Position numbers and translations under genes: made by a program | The notes under the pieces: generated by a model | Databases searched by the model: none | Told to the model about the DNA's origin: nothing | Seen by the model: the letters and a program-made list of their open reading frames with translations, nothing else | NCBI RefSeq assembly: GCF_042310355.1 | Contig: NZ_JBHJMR010000015.1 | Coordinates: 6,944 to 70,943 of the forward strand | Direction of reading: 5' to 3' | DNA: 64,000 nucleotides | DNA from: Wenzhouxiangella sp042310355 | Lineage (GTDB): Bacteria; Pseudomonadota; Gammaproteobacteria; Xanthomonadales; Wenzhouxiangellaceae | Shown here: positions 38,203 to 46,289 of the stretch, piece by piece | Layout of the letters: every line of letters starts with the position of its first letter | Numbering within the stretch: the first letter of the stretch is position 1

Positions 38203-40197
38203 ATGTCGAAGACCGCCATCAAACTCAACCCCGCCCAGCACGCCGCGGTCACCCACATCGACACGCCGCTGCTGGTCCTGGCCGGCGCGGGTTCGGGCAA
38301 GACGCGCGTGATTACCGAGAAGATCGCGTGGATGATCGACAAGGGTCACTACGGCGCGCGCGAGATTGCCGCGATCACCTTTACCAACAAGGCCGCGCGG
38401 GAGATGAAAACCCGTATCGGCAAGCGCCTGGGGCGCAAGAAGATCGAGGGCCTGACGATCTCGACCTTTCACTCCCTGGGCTGGGCGATCCTGCGCTCGG
38501 ATCCTGAGGCCGCGGGCCGGCGCAAGGGCATGAGCATCCTCGACCAGCATTCGGCCGGCGACCTGGTGCGCGAGATGCTCCCCTCGGGTGCGCCCAAGGA
38601 CATGGTCTATGCCGTGCAGGCCGGCATCGGCCGCTACAAGGACGCCGGGCTGAATGTCGAGCAGGCGCATGCGGCGGCCAGCAGCGAGAACGCAGCCCGC
38701 GCGGCCGAGATCTACGCCGGCTACCAGGAGCGACTGGCCGCGCTCAACGCCGTGGACTTCGACGACCTGATCTCGATTCCGGCGAAAATGCTCGAAGACC
38801 CGGTCATTCGAACGCGCTGGCGCCACAAGCTCAAGTACCTGCTCGTCGACGAATACCAGGACACTTCCGAGGCCCAGTACCGCCTGCTCGGCAAGCTCAC
38901 TGCCGACACCGGCGCCTTTACGGCGGTGGGCGACGACGACCAGTCGATCTACGGCTGGCGCGGCGCGCGGCCGGAGAACCTGGTCAGCCTAAGCAGCGAC
39001 TGGCCCAACCTCGAGGTGGTCAAGCTCGAGCAGAACTACCGCTCGACCGGCTACATCCTGACCGCCGCCAACTCGGTCATCGCCTGCAACCCGCACGAGT
39101 TCGAGAAAAAGCTCTGGAGCGAGCACGGTCCGGGCGACCGGATCGAGATCGTCGAGTACGCCGACGAGGCCGACGAGGCCGAGTCGATCGCGCGCGCCAT
39201 CGTTACCGAGGTGCACGGCGGCCACTCGCGCTTCGGCGACTGCGCCGTGCTGTATCGCTCCAACTTCCAGGCCCGCGCGATCGAACAGCAGCTGCGCGAG
39301 TACGGCCTGCCCTACGTGGTCTCCGGCGGCCCGAGCTGGTTCGACGCCCGCGAGGTGCGCGACTGCCTCGCCTACCTGCGTTTGCTGGTCAATCCCGAAG
39401 ACAATCCGGCCTTCATGCGCGTGGCCAACGCCCCGCGGCGCGGCCTGGGTTCGGGCGCGATGTCGCGCCTGGCGACCTACGCCGATGCCACGCGCAAGAG
39501 CCTGTTCGAGGCGGCCATCGATCCGATGTTCCAGTCCGAGTTGCCGACCCAGGCGCAGCGGGGTTTCCGCTCGTTCTCCAACATGCTGATCGACTTCAAC
39601 GACCGGGCCGAACGCAACAGCATCGGCGAAGCCTTCGGCGAGATGCTCGAGCACATCGGCTACCTCGAGTGGCTGATCGAGACCGACGACGACCCGAAGA
39701 AGGCCGACCGCCGGCGCCGCTCGATCAAGGACCTGACCGGCTGGGTCGAGCGCCTGAGCGCCGACGTAAACTCCGGCGAGGAACTGATTGCGCGCGTCTC
39801 CCTGGTGGCCGGTCCCGACGACGATCGCCACGATGACGCCGACATGGTGCGATTGATGACCCTGCACGCGGCCAAGGGCCTGGAGTTCCCGCGCGTGTGG
39901 CTGGCCGGTTGCGAGGAAGGCCTGATGCCCCATAGCCGATCGGTCGAGGAGGACACGATCGAGGAAGAGCGCCGCCTGATGTACGTCGGCATTACCCGCG
40001 CGGAAAGAAAGCTGCAGATTTCCTACGCCCGACGCCGCAAGCGCGGCGGTGAACAGGTCCAGACCACGCCGAGCCGCTTCCTCGACGAACTGCCCGAAGA
40101 CGCCATCCGCTGGCCGGCGCGCCACGGCAGCGAAGAGGCCACGGCCGAGGATGCGATGGACAACATCGCCGCGCTGAAGGCGATGCTCGAAGGTTAG
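38203..40197 (+). CDS. rep: ATP-dependent DNA helicase Rep
   Basis: A 664-residue UvrD/Rep superfamily 1A 3'-5' helicase that helps forks past protein barriers. Walker A AGAGSGKTRVI at residues 27-37, motif Ia FTNKAAREMKTRI, motif II LLVDEYQDTSEAQ, motif III VGDDDQSIYGWRGAR, motif IV QNYRST, motif V MTLHAAKGLEFPRVW, motif VI YVGITRAERKL. Length matches Rep (about 670). Monocistronic as far as seen. Confidence 0.94.
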   Translation: MSKTAIKLNPAQHAAVTHIDTPLLVLAGAGSGKTRVITEKIAWMIDKGHYGAREIAAITFTNKAAREMKTRIGKRLGRKKIEGLTISTFHSLGWAILRSDPEAAGRRKGMSILDQHSAGDLVREMLPSGAPKDMVYAVQAGIGRYKDAGLNVEQAHAAASSENAARAAEIYAGYQERLAALNAVDFDDLISIPAKMLEDPVIRTRWRHKLKYLLVDEYQDTSEAQYRLLGKLTADTGAFTAVGDDDQSIYGWRGARPENLVSLSSDWPNLEVVKLEQNYRSTGYILTAANSVIACNPHEFEKKLWSEHGPGDRIEIVEYADEADEAESIARAIVTEVHGGHSRFGDCAVLYRSNFQARAIEQQLREYGLPYVVSGGPSWFDAREVRDCLAYLRLLVNPEDNPAFMRVANAPRRGLGSGAMSRLATYADATRKSLFEAAIDPMFQSELPTQAQRGFRSFSNMLIDFNDRAERNSIGEAFGEMLEHIGYLEWLIETDDDPKKADRRRRSIKDLTGWVERLSADVNSGEELIARVSLVAGPDDDRHDDADMVRLMTLHAAKGLEFPRVWLAGCEEGLMPHSRSVEEDTIEEERRLMYVGITRAERKLQISYARRRKRGGEQVQTTPSRFLDELPEDAIRWPARHGSEEATAEDAMDNIAALKAMLEG

Positions 40198-40204
40198 GGC
40201 GGCC

Positions 40205-40365
40205 GCAGAAGTTTTTCTCGCGCAAAGGCGCCAAGATCGCCAAGGAAGAACCAAATACTCAATTCTTGAAGTCCCGGCCAGCCGATCTGTTTCCATTCTT
40301 AATGAACGGGTTCAATCGTCTTTTCCTTCGCGCCTCTGCGCCTTTGCGCGAGATAAAAAAAGCTA
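40205..40365. repeat. Head-to-head inverted element, CGCAAAGGCGC word family
   Basis: TTTTTCTCGCGCAAAGGCGC at the left is mirrored by GCGCCTTTGCGCGAGATAAA at the right, with about 100 bp between. It fills the gap between rep and the DUF192 gene. Same word type as 1036-1201. Confidence 0.75.
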
Positions 40366-40403
40366 GTGCCCCCTCAAACCGAAAAACGCTATGATGCCTA
40401 TTC

Positions 40404-40859
40404 ATGGTCAATAAGCTGATCAATCTCATGGTGATGGCAAGCGCCATGCTGGCACTGGCCGGTTGCGATGCCGGGGAACCGTTTGTCGTCGTCGAGGGCG
40501 AGCGCTTCAGTGTGGAGATTGCCGACGACGACGCCACGCGCGCGCAGGGGCTGATGTTCCGCGACGAGATGGCCGACGACCACGGCATGTTGTTCATCTT
40601 TCCGAACGAGCGCCCGCGATCGTTCTGGATGCGGAACACGCGCATTCCGCTCGACATCATCTACCTCGACCGCGACCTGGAAGTGGTCAGCATCAGCGCC
40701 GAAACGCCGCCGTGCCGTTCGCGCTCGGGGCGCTGCCCCAGCTATCCCAGCGAGGGGCCGGCGCAGTACGTGCTGGAGATCAACGGCGGGCGGGCCGCCG
40801 AGCTGGGGCTGGCGCCGGGTGATCGCATTGAAGTGGGCAACGTCGACGGGGTCGAGTGA
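40404..40859 (+). CDS. DUF192 family lipoprotein
   Basis: A 151-residue protein with a lipoprotein signal (AMLALAGC lipobox, Cys at residue 21). The DUF192 core is seen in GLMFRDEMADDHGMLFIFPN, FWMRNTRIPLDIIYLD and VLEINGGRAAELGL. The family is widespread and structurally known but functionally undefined. Between rep and the DUF6116 gene on the same strand. Confidence 0.9.
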   Translation: MVNKLINLMVMASAMLALAGCDAGEPFVVVEGERFSVEIADDDATRAQGLMFRDEMADDHGMLFIFPNERPRSFWMRNTRIPLDIIYLDRDLEVVSISAETPPCRSRSGRCPSYPSEGPAQYVLEINGGRAAELGLAPGDRIEVGNVDGVE

Positions 40860-40898
40860 TAGACTCGGGCCTTCGGTCAACCTTCAGGCACACTCGGC

Positions 40899-41180
40899 AT
40901 GTGGATCTTCCGGAAGCTTTTCGGCCCCATCCAGCGCTTTCTCGAGCGCCGGCGCTTTCCCACGCTGTTGTTGATCCTGGCCGCCCTGTTCGGCGCCAAC
41001 CTGTTCATTCCCGACCCGATCCCCTTCATCGACGAGGCGATCATGCTGGTCGCGACCGTCATCGTCGGCGCGTTTCGCGAGCGGAAAGGGCAGTCGGACG
41101 GGTCGAAGTCGTCGTCCGAAAGTCAAAACCCGGGAACCACCGAAGACACCGAAGACACCGAAAAAGACCGAAAGCGCTAG
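40899..41180 (+). CDS. DUF6116-like small membrane protein with repeat-derived tail
   Basis: A 93-residue protein. The first 65 residues have the DUF6116-type pattern (RRFPTLLLILAALFGANLFI, PDPIPFIDEAIMLVATVIVG). The last 20 residues (GTTEDTEDTEKDRKR) are encoded by the CACCGAA word repeat, so the original stop was probably overrun when the repeat arrived. Domain name from memory, moderately sure. Confidence 0.75.
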   Translation: MWIFRKLFGPIQRFLERRRFPTLLLILAALFGANLFIPDPIPFIDEAIMLVATVIVGAFRERKGQSDGSKSSSESQNPGTTEDTEDTEKDRKR

Positions 41181-41330
41181 GAGCCTAGGATTTCGTGGGA
41201 GCGGCTTCCAAGCCGCGATCTTCGGCTAGCCATGGCATCGCGGCTTGGAAGCCGCTCCCACGACTGATAGACCCTGCCTTTCTTGATTCGTGTCTTTTTC
41301 GGTGCATTCGGTGTATTCGGTGGTTCCAAG
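41135..41330. repeat. Nested inverted elements: CACCGAA arms around a REP-like hairpin
   Basis: The outer arms are GGAACCACCGAAGACACCGA at the left and TTCGGTGTATTCGGTGGTTC at the right. Inside, 41195-41261 is a near-perfect hairpin with arms GTGGGAGCGGCTTCCAAGCC and GGCTTGGAAGCCGCTCCCAC. The latter resembles the REP-type GTGGGAGCGGCTT repeats common in Pseudomonas and relatives. The left arm is inside the 3' end of the DUF6116 gene. Confidence 0.8.
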
Positions 41331-41373
41331 GTTTTAGCCAACCCAACCATGCCCCTGCGCTATCCTCCCCTCC

Positions 41374-42120
41374 ATGAATCTCCCAGCCGCCACCCCGAAA
41401 CCGATCACCCTCCTGCAGCTTTCCGACAGCCACCTGTCCGAAGACCCGCAGGCGCGTTACCGCGGCCAGCACGCCGACGCCAACCTGGCCAGTCTTCGCG
41501 AGGCCATCAAGGGCTTGTCGCCCGACGCCATCGTGCTCTCCGGCGATGTTTCCGAGGACGCCTCGCCCGCCTCGTACTGGCGCATGGGCGGTTTCGTGCG
41601 CGACCTGGCGCCGAAGATCGCCTGGATTCCGGGCAACCACGACGAGCGCGAGGTCATGGCCGGGGTGTTCGATGAGCTAGGATTCGAGGCCGGGCCGATC
41701 GTCAGGCTCGGCGCCTGGCAGATCGCGCTGCTCGATTCGGCCTGGCCGAATCGCCCCGAAGGCGAGCTGACCGGGGAGCGGCTGTCGGTTCTGGATCAAC
41801 TTTCAGGCGACCGACCGGCGCTGGTGTTCGTGCATCACCAGCCGGTGGCGGTGGGCTCGCCCTGGATCGACAAGTACCCGCTGGTCGAACCCGATCGCCT
41901 GTGGGAAAAGCTGTCGGACAAGCCGGTCAAGGCGGTGGCCTTCGGCCACGTTCACCAGGTCTACGAGGGAGAGCGGGGCGGGATCGCCTGCCTGTCGGCG
42001 CCGTCGACGGCCGCCAACGGCGTGCGCGAGGCCCCCAAATTCACCCCGAGCGATCAGGGGCCTTCGGCGCGTTGGTTCAGGCTGTGGCCGAGTGGCCGGT
42101 GGGAATCGCAGCTGCTCTAG
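41374..42120 (+). CDS. Calcineurin-like phosphodiesterase (CpdA / cAMP phosphodiesterase type)
   Basis: A 248-residue class III metallophosphoesterase, probably hydrolysing cAMP or a related nucleotide. The metal-binding motifs are all present: LLQLSDSHL, VLSGDVSED, IPGNHDE, FVHHQPVAV and AFGHVHQVYEGE. E. coli CpdA has about 275 residues. Substrate specificity is not certain. Its stop overlaps that of the convergent rubredoxin gene. Confidence 0.88.
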   Translation: MNLPAATPKPITLLQLSDSHLSEDPQARYRGQHADANLASLREAIKGLSPDAIVLSGDVSEDASPASYWRMGGFVRDLAPKIAWIPGNHDEREVMAGVFDELGFEAGPIVRLGAWQIALLDSAWPNRPEGELTGERLSVLDQLSGDRPALVFVHHQPVAVGSPWIDKYPLVEPDRLWEKLSDKPVKAVAFGHVHQVYEGERGGIACLSAPSTAANGVREAPKFTPSDQGPSARWFRLWPSGRWESQLL

Positions 42121-42299
42121 ATCTCCATCATCTCGAAGTCTTCCTTGCCCGCTCCGCAGTCGGGGCAGAGCCAGTCCTCGGGGACGTCTTCCCAGCGGGT
42201 TCCGGGCGGGATGCCGTCGTCGGGCCAGCCTTCTTCCTCGTCGTAGATAAAGCCGCAGACGATGCACATCCAGGTCTTGAAGGGTTGTTCTTCGCTCAC
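42117..42299 (-). CDS. Rubredoxin
   Basis: A 60-residue one-iron electron carrier. The two Cys pairs that hold Fe are in WMCIVCGFIYDEEEG and WLCPDCGAGKEDF, and the spacing is standard. It is usually a donor for hydroxylases or peroxide/NO reduction; no partner is nearby. Its last 4 bp overlap the convergent phosphodiesterase gene. Confidence 0.95.
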   Translation of the reverse strand: MSEEQPFKTWMCIVCGFIYDEEEGWPDDGIPPGTRWEDVPEDWLCPDCGAGKEDFEMMEI

Positions 42300-42382
42300 T
42301 TGAAGTCCGGTATTGATGGCTGATGAGGCGCCATTCTATCGAATGCCGTGCACAGCGTGGCGAAGGTCGGGCGGGTCGAAGA

Positions 42383-42700
42383 TCAGCGCGTGCCCGCCAG
42401 GCGCCGTGATCCGCTGAGGTCCGCGCCCTCGACGAACAGGCGCCGCAGGCCCGGCACACCCTCGAGACGGATGGTCAGGACGCCCGCTTCTTCGAGAGCC
42501 GGGGCGATGTAGACGTCGATTTCCCCGAAGCGCTCGCAGCGGTAGCCCGACCCGTCTTCGGGCGGTCCCGGCTCGGCCACCGGTACGCCGGCCAGCCCGC
42601 CGCAGCATCCGTGCCGCGGTGAGACTCTGAGCACGACTGCGCTACCTCGCCCGGCGAGCCAGCGGCGCGCTTTGCTCGTGATCTCGACGCGCGCGCTCAA
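42383..42700 (-). CDS. CC/Se-motif family protein after acr3
   Basis: A 105-residue protein starting at a TTG that overlaps the acr3 stop (TTGA). The hallmark is RVSPRHGCCGG, where some family members have a selenocysteine in place of one Cys. The rest is small and beta-rich (VVLRVSPRHG, IDVYIAPALEEAGVLTI). Its place at the end of ars operons suggests a role with arsenic or another thiophilic metalloid. The frame is open far upstream within acr3, but only this part looks coding. Confidence 0.78.
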   Translation of the reverse strand: MSARVEITSKARRWLAGRGSAVVLRVSPRHGCCGGLAGVPVAEPGPPEDGSGYRCERFGEIDVYIAPALEEAGVLTIRLEGVPGLRRLFVEGADLSGSRRLAGTR

Positions 42701-43803
42701 GCCCGGCCCTCGGCCTGCGCCATGGTCGGGAAGTGGCCGCGCGTCTTGTTGGCGATGCGCACCAGCGCCAGCATCAGCGGCACCTCGACGAGCACGCCGA
42801 CGACGGTGGCCAGCGCCGCGCCCGACTGGAGGCCGAATATCGCGATGGCCGCGGCCACCGCCAGCTCGAAGAAATTGCTCGCCCCGATCATGGCGCCCGG
42901 CGCGGCGATCTTGTGCGGCACGCGCCAGGCCCGGGCCCAGCCGTAGGCGATGAAGAAGATCAGGAAAGTCTGGATGATCAGCGGCACGGCGATGAGCGCG
43001 ATATGCAGCGGGTGGTCGAGGATCACCTCGCCCTGGAAGGCGAACAGCAGCACCAGCGTGATGATCAGCCCGATGGGCGTGATCGGCCCGATGCGTTTCA
43101 TGAACACCTTGTCGAACCACTCGCGGCCGCGCCGGCGAATGAGGGTGAGGCGCGTGAGGTAGCCGGCGAACAGCGGGATGACGATATACAGCAATACCGA
43201 CAGCGCCACCGTGTTCCAGGGCACGGCGATGTCGGAGATGCCGAGCAGGAACACCACGATCGGCGCGAAGGCGAACAGCATGATCAGGTCGTTGACCGCG
43301 ACCTGGACGAGGGTATAGGCCGCATCGCCGCGGGTGAGATAGCTCCACACGAACACCATCGCCGTGCAGGGTGCGGCGCCGAGCAGAATCGCGCCGGCGA
43401 GGTACTCGCGTGCCAGCGTTTCCGGGATGAGCGGGGCGAAGACCACCATCAGGAAAAACCACGAGATGGCGAACATCGAGAACGGCTTGATCAGCCAGTT
43501 GACGGTGGTGGTGATGACCAGGCCGCGGGGATGGCGGCGCACGCCCAGGATGGCGCCGAAGTCGATCTGCACCATCATCGGGTAGATCATCGCCCAGATG
43601 AGGATCGCCACCGGGACCGAGACCTGGGCGTACTCGAAGCGCGAGAGCGTGTCGGGCACGGCCGGCAGGAACTGGCCCACGGCGATGCCGATGACGATCG
43701 CCAGTGCGACCCAGATCGACAGGTAGCGCTCGAACAGTCCCATGCCTTCCTTGATATCGGGCGATTCTTCCGGGTTCATCGGGGGGTTGGTTTCCTTGTT
43801 CAT
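42697..43803 (-). CDS. acr3: Arsenite efflux transporter ACR3
   Basis: A 368-residue ten-helix arsenite exporter. The start at 43803 (MNKETNPPMNPEESPD) is followed by YLSIWVALAIVIGIAVGQFL; upstream codons are in the arsC gene and unconserved. Hallmarks: the LGAAPCTAMVFVWSYL segment with the essential Cys, and ASNFFELAVAAAIAIFG. It works with ArsC in the same operon: arsenate is reduced, then arsenite expelled. Confidence 0.94.
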   Translation of the reverse strand: MNKETNPPMNPEESPDIKEGMGLFERYLSIWVALAIVIGIAVGQFLPAVPDTLSRFEYAQVSVPVAILIWAMIYPMMVQIDFGAILGVRRHPRGLVITTTVNWLIKPFSMFAISWFFLMVVFAPLIPETLAREYLAGAILLGAAPCTAMVFVWSYLTRGDAAYTLVQVAVNDLIMLFAFAPIVVFLLGISDIAVPWNTVALSVLLYIVIPLFAGYLTRLTLIRRRGREWFDKVFMKRIGPITPIGLIITLVLLFAFQGEVILDHPLHIALIAVPLIIQTFLIFFIAYGWARAWRVPHKIAAPGAMIGASNFFELAVAAAIAIFGLQSGAALATVVGVLVEVPLMLALVRIANKTRGHFPTMAQAEGRA

Positions 43804-43816
43804 CCAGGTTCCGGGT

Positions 43817-44239
43817 TCAATTCGATTGCAGTTCGGTCTCGAGCAGCTCCTGCACGCGCCCGCGGATGTCGTCGCGCACGGTGCGGAACTGCGCCATGAT
43901 GTCGTCCTCGCTGCCGCTCGCCCGGGCCGGGTCGGGCAGCGGCCAGTGCACGCGTCGCACGCCTGGCGGCAGCACCGGGCAGTGCTCGTCGGCATGGCCG
44001 CAGACGGTCACGACCAGGTCGGCGGCGGCCAGCATGTCGTCGTCGACCCGCGTCGACTGCTGCTGCGAGATATCGACCCCAGCCTCGCGCATGACGGCCA
44101 CGGCCCGGGGGTTCTGACCGTGCGCCTCGATGCCGGCCGAGGCCACGCCGGCGCGCTCGCCGGCAATGGCGCGGGCGAAACCCTCGGCCATCTGCGAGCG
44201 GCAGGAATTGCCGGTGCAAAGAAAGAGAATGTTGTGCAC
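43817..44239 (-). CDS. arsC: Arsenate reductase, thioredoxin-coupled type
   Basis: A 140-residue arsenate reductase with a low-molecular-weight phosphatase fold. P-loop FLCTGNSCRSQMAEG holds the first catalytic Cys, and VVTVCGHADEHCPVLPP carries the Cys82/Cys89-like pair of the thioredoxin-linked class (pI258/B. subtilis). It lies between arsR and acr3, 6 bp after arsR. Confidence 0.94.
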   Translation of the reverse strand: MHNILFLCTGNSCRSQMAEGFARAIAGERAGVASAGIEAHGQNPRAVAVMREAGVDISQQQSTRVDDDMLAAADLVVTVCGHADEHCPVLPPGVRRVHWPLPDPARASGSEDDIMAQFRTVRDDIRGRVQELLETELQSN

Positions 44240-44245
44240 GGTCGA

Positions 44246-44584
44246 TCAGTCGCAGGCGGCGAAGGGTCGGTCGGGCATGGCGGCCAGGCGCCGGCGGTAG
44301 TCGTCGAGCGCCTCGTCCTCGCGCACCGCCTCGAGTACCTTGCGCGACCAGGCGGGCAGCTCGGGGTGCAGGCGGTAGTAGACCCACTGCCCCCGGCGTT
44401 CGTCGGCCACGATGCCGGCATCGCGCAACTGCGCCAGATGCCGCGAGACCTTAGGCTGCGACAACTCCAGGGCGTGGACGAGTTCGCACACGCACATTTC
44501 GCGCTCGCCGAGCAACAGCAGCAGGCAGTGCAGCCGCGTGCGGTCGGCCAGCGCCCGGAAAAAGCGCTCGGTGGTCATTCGCAT
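44246..44584 (-). CDS. arsR: ArsR-family arsenical repressor
   Basis: A 112-residue winged-helix repressor. The arsenite sensor is EMCVCELVHALELSQ (ArsR ELCVCxL motif) and the DNA-recognition helix is SQPKVSRHLAQLRDAGI. The operator-like palindrome is immediately upstream. First gene of the arsRC-acr3-CC/Se operon. The start could also be the ATG two codons on (MTTERFF). Confidence 0.94.
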   Translation of the reverse strand: MRMTTERFFRALADRTRLHCLLLLLGEREMCVCELVHALELSQPKVSRHLAQLRDAGIVADERRGQWVYYRLHPELPAWSRKVLEAVREDEALDDYRRRLAAMPDRPFAACD

Positions 44585-44590
44585 ATTCGC

Positions 44591-44613
44591 TTATGCATAT
44601 ATGTATATCATAA
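44591..44613. promoter_or_regulatory. Probable ArsR operator
   Basis: A 23-bp imperfect palindrome: arms TTATGCATAT and ATATCATAA around ATGT. It starts 7 bp upstream of the arsR start in an AT-rich patch. ArsR proteins bind this type of site and release it with arsenite. The rest of the gap up to hemL (44828) shows no gene. Confidence 0.65.
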
Positions 44614-44828
44614 GGCGTGCCGGCGCCGATGCGCAAATGCCGCCCGGCCAGCCGGCCAGCCGGCCCGATCGCGGCCGCCCTTCCACGCCGCCGCGGCCCG
44701 ATGCCTTAAACTGTCTCCGAGAAATTCCGGCCTGGTTGCGTCCCTTCGGACCGCCCGAGCGCCATCGGCGCCAGCGCCCCGGGCCACACGACCACAAGAT
44801 CACGACGCCAGGAGTTGTAGCCAACGCC

Positions 44829-46121
44829 ATGACCGCCAGTCACGACCTGTTCGACCGCGCCCGCGCCCGCATCCCCGGGGGCGTGAATTCCCCGGTCCGC
44901 GCCTTTTCGTCCGTCGGCGGTGAACCGCTGTTCTTCGATCACGCCGAAGGCGCCTACATGTTCGACGTCGACGGCAAGCGCTACATCGACTATGTCGGTT
45001 CCTGGGGCCCGATGATCTGCGGCCACGCCCACCCGAAAATCATCGAGGCGGTGCAGCAGGCCGCGGCCAGGGGCCTGAGCTTCGGCGCGCCCGCGCCGGG
45101 CGAGGTGACCATGGCCGAGATGCTGTGCGAGATGATTCCCTCGCTCGAGCGCGTGCGCATGGTCAACTCCGGCACCGAGGCCACCATGTCGGCCCTGCGC
45201 GTGGCGCGCGCGGCCACCGGCAAGGATCGCTTCATCAAGTTCGAGGGCAACTACCACGGCCACGGCGACAGCTTCCTGGTCAAGGCCGGCTCGGGTGCCC
45301 AGACCCTGGGCGTGCCGACCTCGCCGGGCGTGCCCGCCGCGCTGGCCGAACTCACCCTCAACGCCCGCTACAACGACCTCGAAAGCGTGCGTGCGCTGTT
45401 CGAACAGTACCCGGACGAGATCGGCTGCGTATTCGTCGAGCCGGTGGCCGGTAACATGAACTGCATCCCGCCCGAGCCGGGCTTCCTCGAGGGCCTGCGC
45501 CAGATCTGCGACGAGCACGGTGCGGTGCTGGTCTTCGACGAAGTCATGACGGGTTTTCGCGTCGGGCCCACCGGCGCCCAGGGCCGCTACGGCGTGGTGC
45601 CCGACCTGACCTGTTTCGGCAAGGTCATCGGCGCGGGCATGCCCGTGGGCGCATTCGGCGGCAAGCACGAGATCATGAAGCTCGTCGCACCCGAAGGCCC
45701 CGTCTACCAGGCCGGCACCCTGTCGGGCAATCCCGTCGCCATGGCCGCCGGCATCGCCAACCTCGAACTGCTTGCCGAAGACGGCTTCTACCAAAAGCTC
45801 GAAGCCCGCACGACGCAACTGGCCGATGGCTTCAAGCAGGCCGCCGACAACGCCGGCGTGCCCATGGCCACCGTGGCGGTGGGCGGCATGTTCGGCTACT
45901 TCTTCACCGATGCCGAGCGGGTCACCAACTTCGAACAGGCTGCCGCCTGCAATATCGAGCAGTTCAAGGCCTTCTTCAACGCGATGCTCGAAGCGGGCAT
46001 CTACCTGGCCCCGTCGGCCTTCGAAGCCGGCTTCGTCAGCAGTGCCCATACCGCCGCCGACGTCACCGAAACCGTGGGCGCGGCCAGCGAGGCGCTGAAG
46101 AAGATCGCGGACCAAGGATAA
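44829..46121 (+). CDS. hemL: Glutamate-1-semialdehyde 2,1-aminomutase
   Basis: A 430-residue PLP enzyme that makes 5-aminolevulinate from glutamate semialdehyde for heme. The PLP lysine is Lys265 in CFGKVIGAGMPVGAFGG. Other motifs: RIPGGVNSPVRAF, NSGTEATMSALRVAR, KFEGNYHGHGD and LVFDEVMTGFRVG. The frame is open upstream through low-complexity sequence; the ATG at 44829 matches the family start. It is divergent from arsR. Confidence 0.96.
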   Translation: MTASHDLFDRARARIPGGVNSPVRAFSSVGGEPLFFDHAEGAYMFDVDGKRYIDYVGSWGPMICGHAHPKIIEAVQQAAARGLSFGAPAPGEVTMAEMLCEMIPSLERVRMVNSGTEATMSALRVARAATGKDRFIKFEGNYHGHGDSFLVKAGSGAQTLGVPTSPGVPAALAELTLNARYNDLESVRALFEQYPDEIGCVFVEPVAGNMNCIPPEPGFLEGLRQICDEHGAVLVFDEVMTGFRVGPTGAQGRYGVVPDLTCFGKVIGAGMPVGAFGGKHEIMKLVAPEGPVYQAGTLSGNPVAMAAGIANLELLAEDGFYQKLEARTTQLADGFKQAADNAGVPMATVAVGGMFGYFFTDAERVTNFEQAAACNIEQFKAFFNAMLEAGIYLAPSAFEAGFVSSAHTAADVTETVGAASEALKKIADQG

Positions 46122-46289
46122 GGATCGAACGATGCCGGTCGGGCCGGAAGTTGCCGGGCCCGGCGGAGTGGACTAGCATCCTTCGAGGTACAAGGGGATG
46201 GCGCTGATCCGGCGACCACCCCTTCATGGAGGGAACCGGCCTCGCCGAAGGCGGGGCCACCCCAAGAGGATTTTCCAGGAGCGCATGGC
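46122..46289 (+). promoter_or_regulatory. Structured leader upstream of pntA
   Basis: A 168-bp gap with two predicted hairpins: CCCT/AGGG around TCATGG at about 46219-46234, and a 9-bp stem GGCCTCGCC-GAA-GGCGGGGCC at 46238-46258. The stem is followed by CCACCCCAAGAGG and then the pntA ribosome site (CAGGAGCG). No known riboswitch class was recognised, and no U-run follows, so it is not a plain terminator. Confidence 0.4.

Noticed and set aside
42701..43462. Extended frame upstream of the CC/Se-motif gene
   Set aside because: It overlaps acr3 in a different frame and has no recognisable domain; the TTG overlapping the acr3 stop is a better start.
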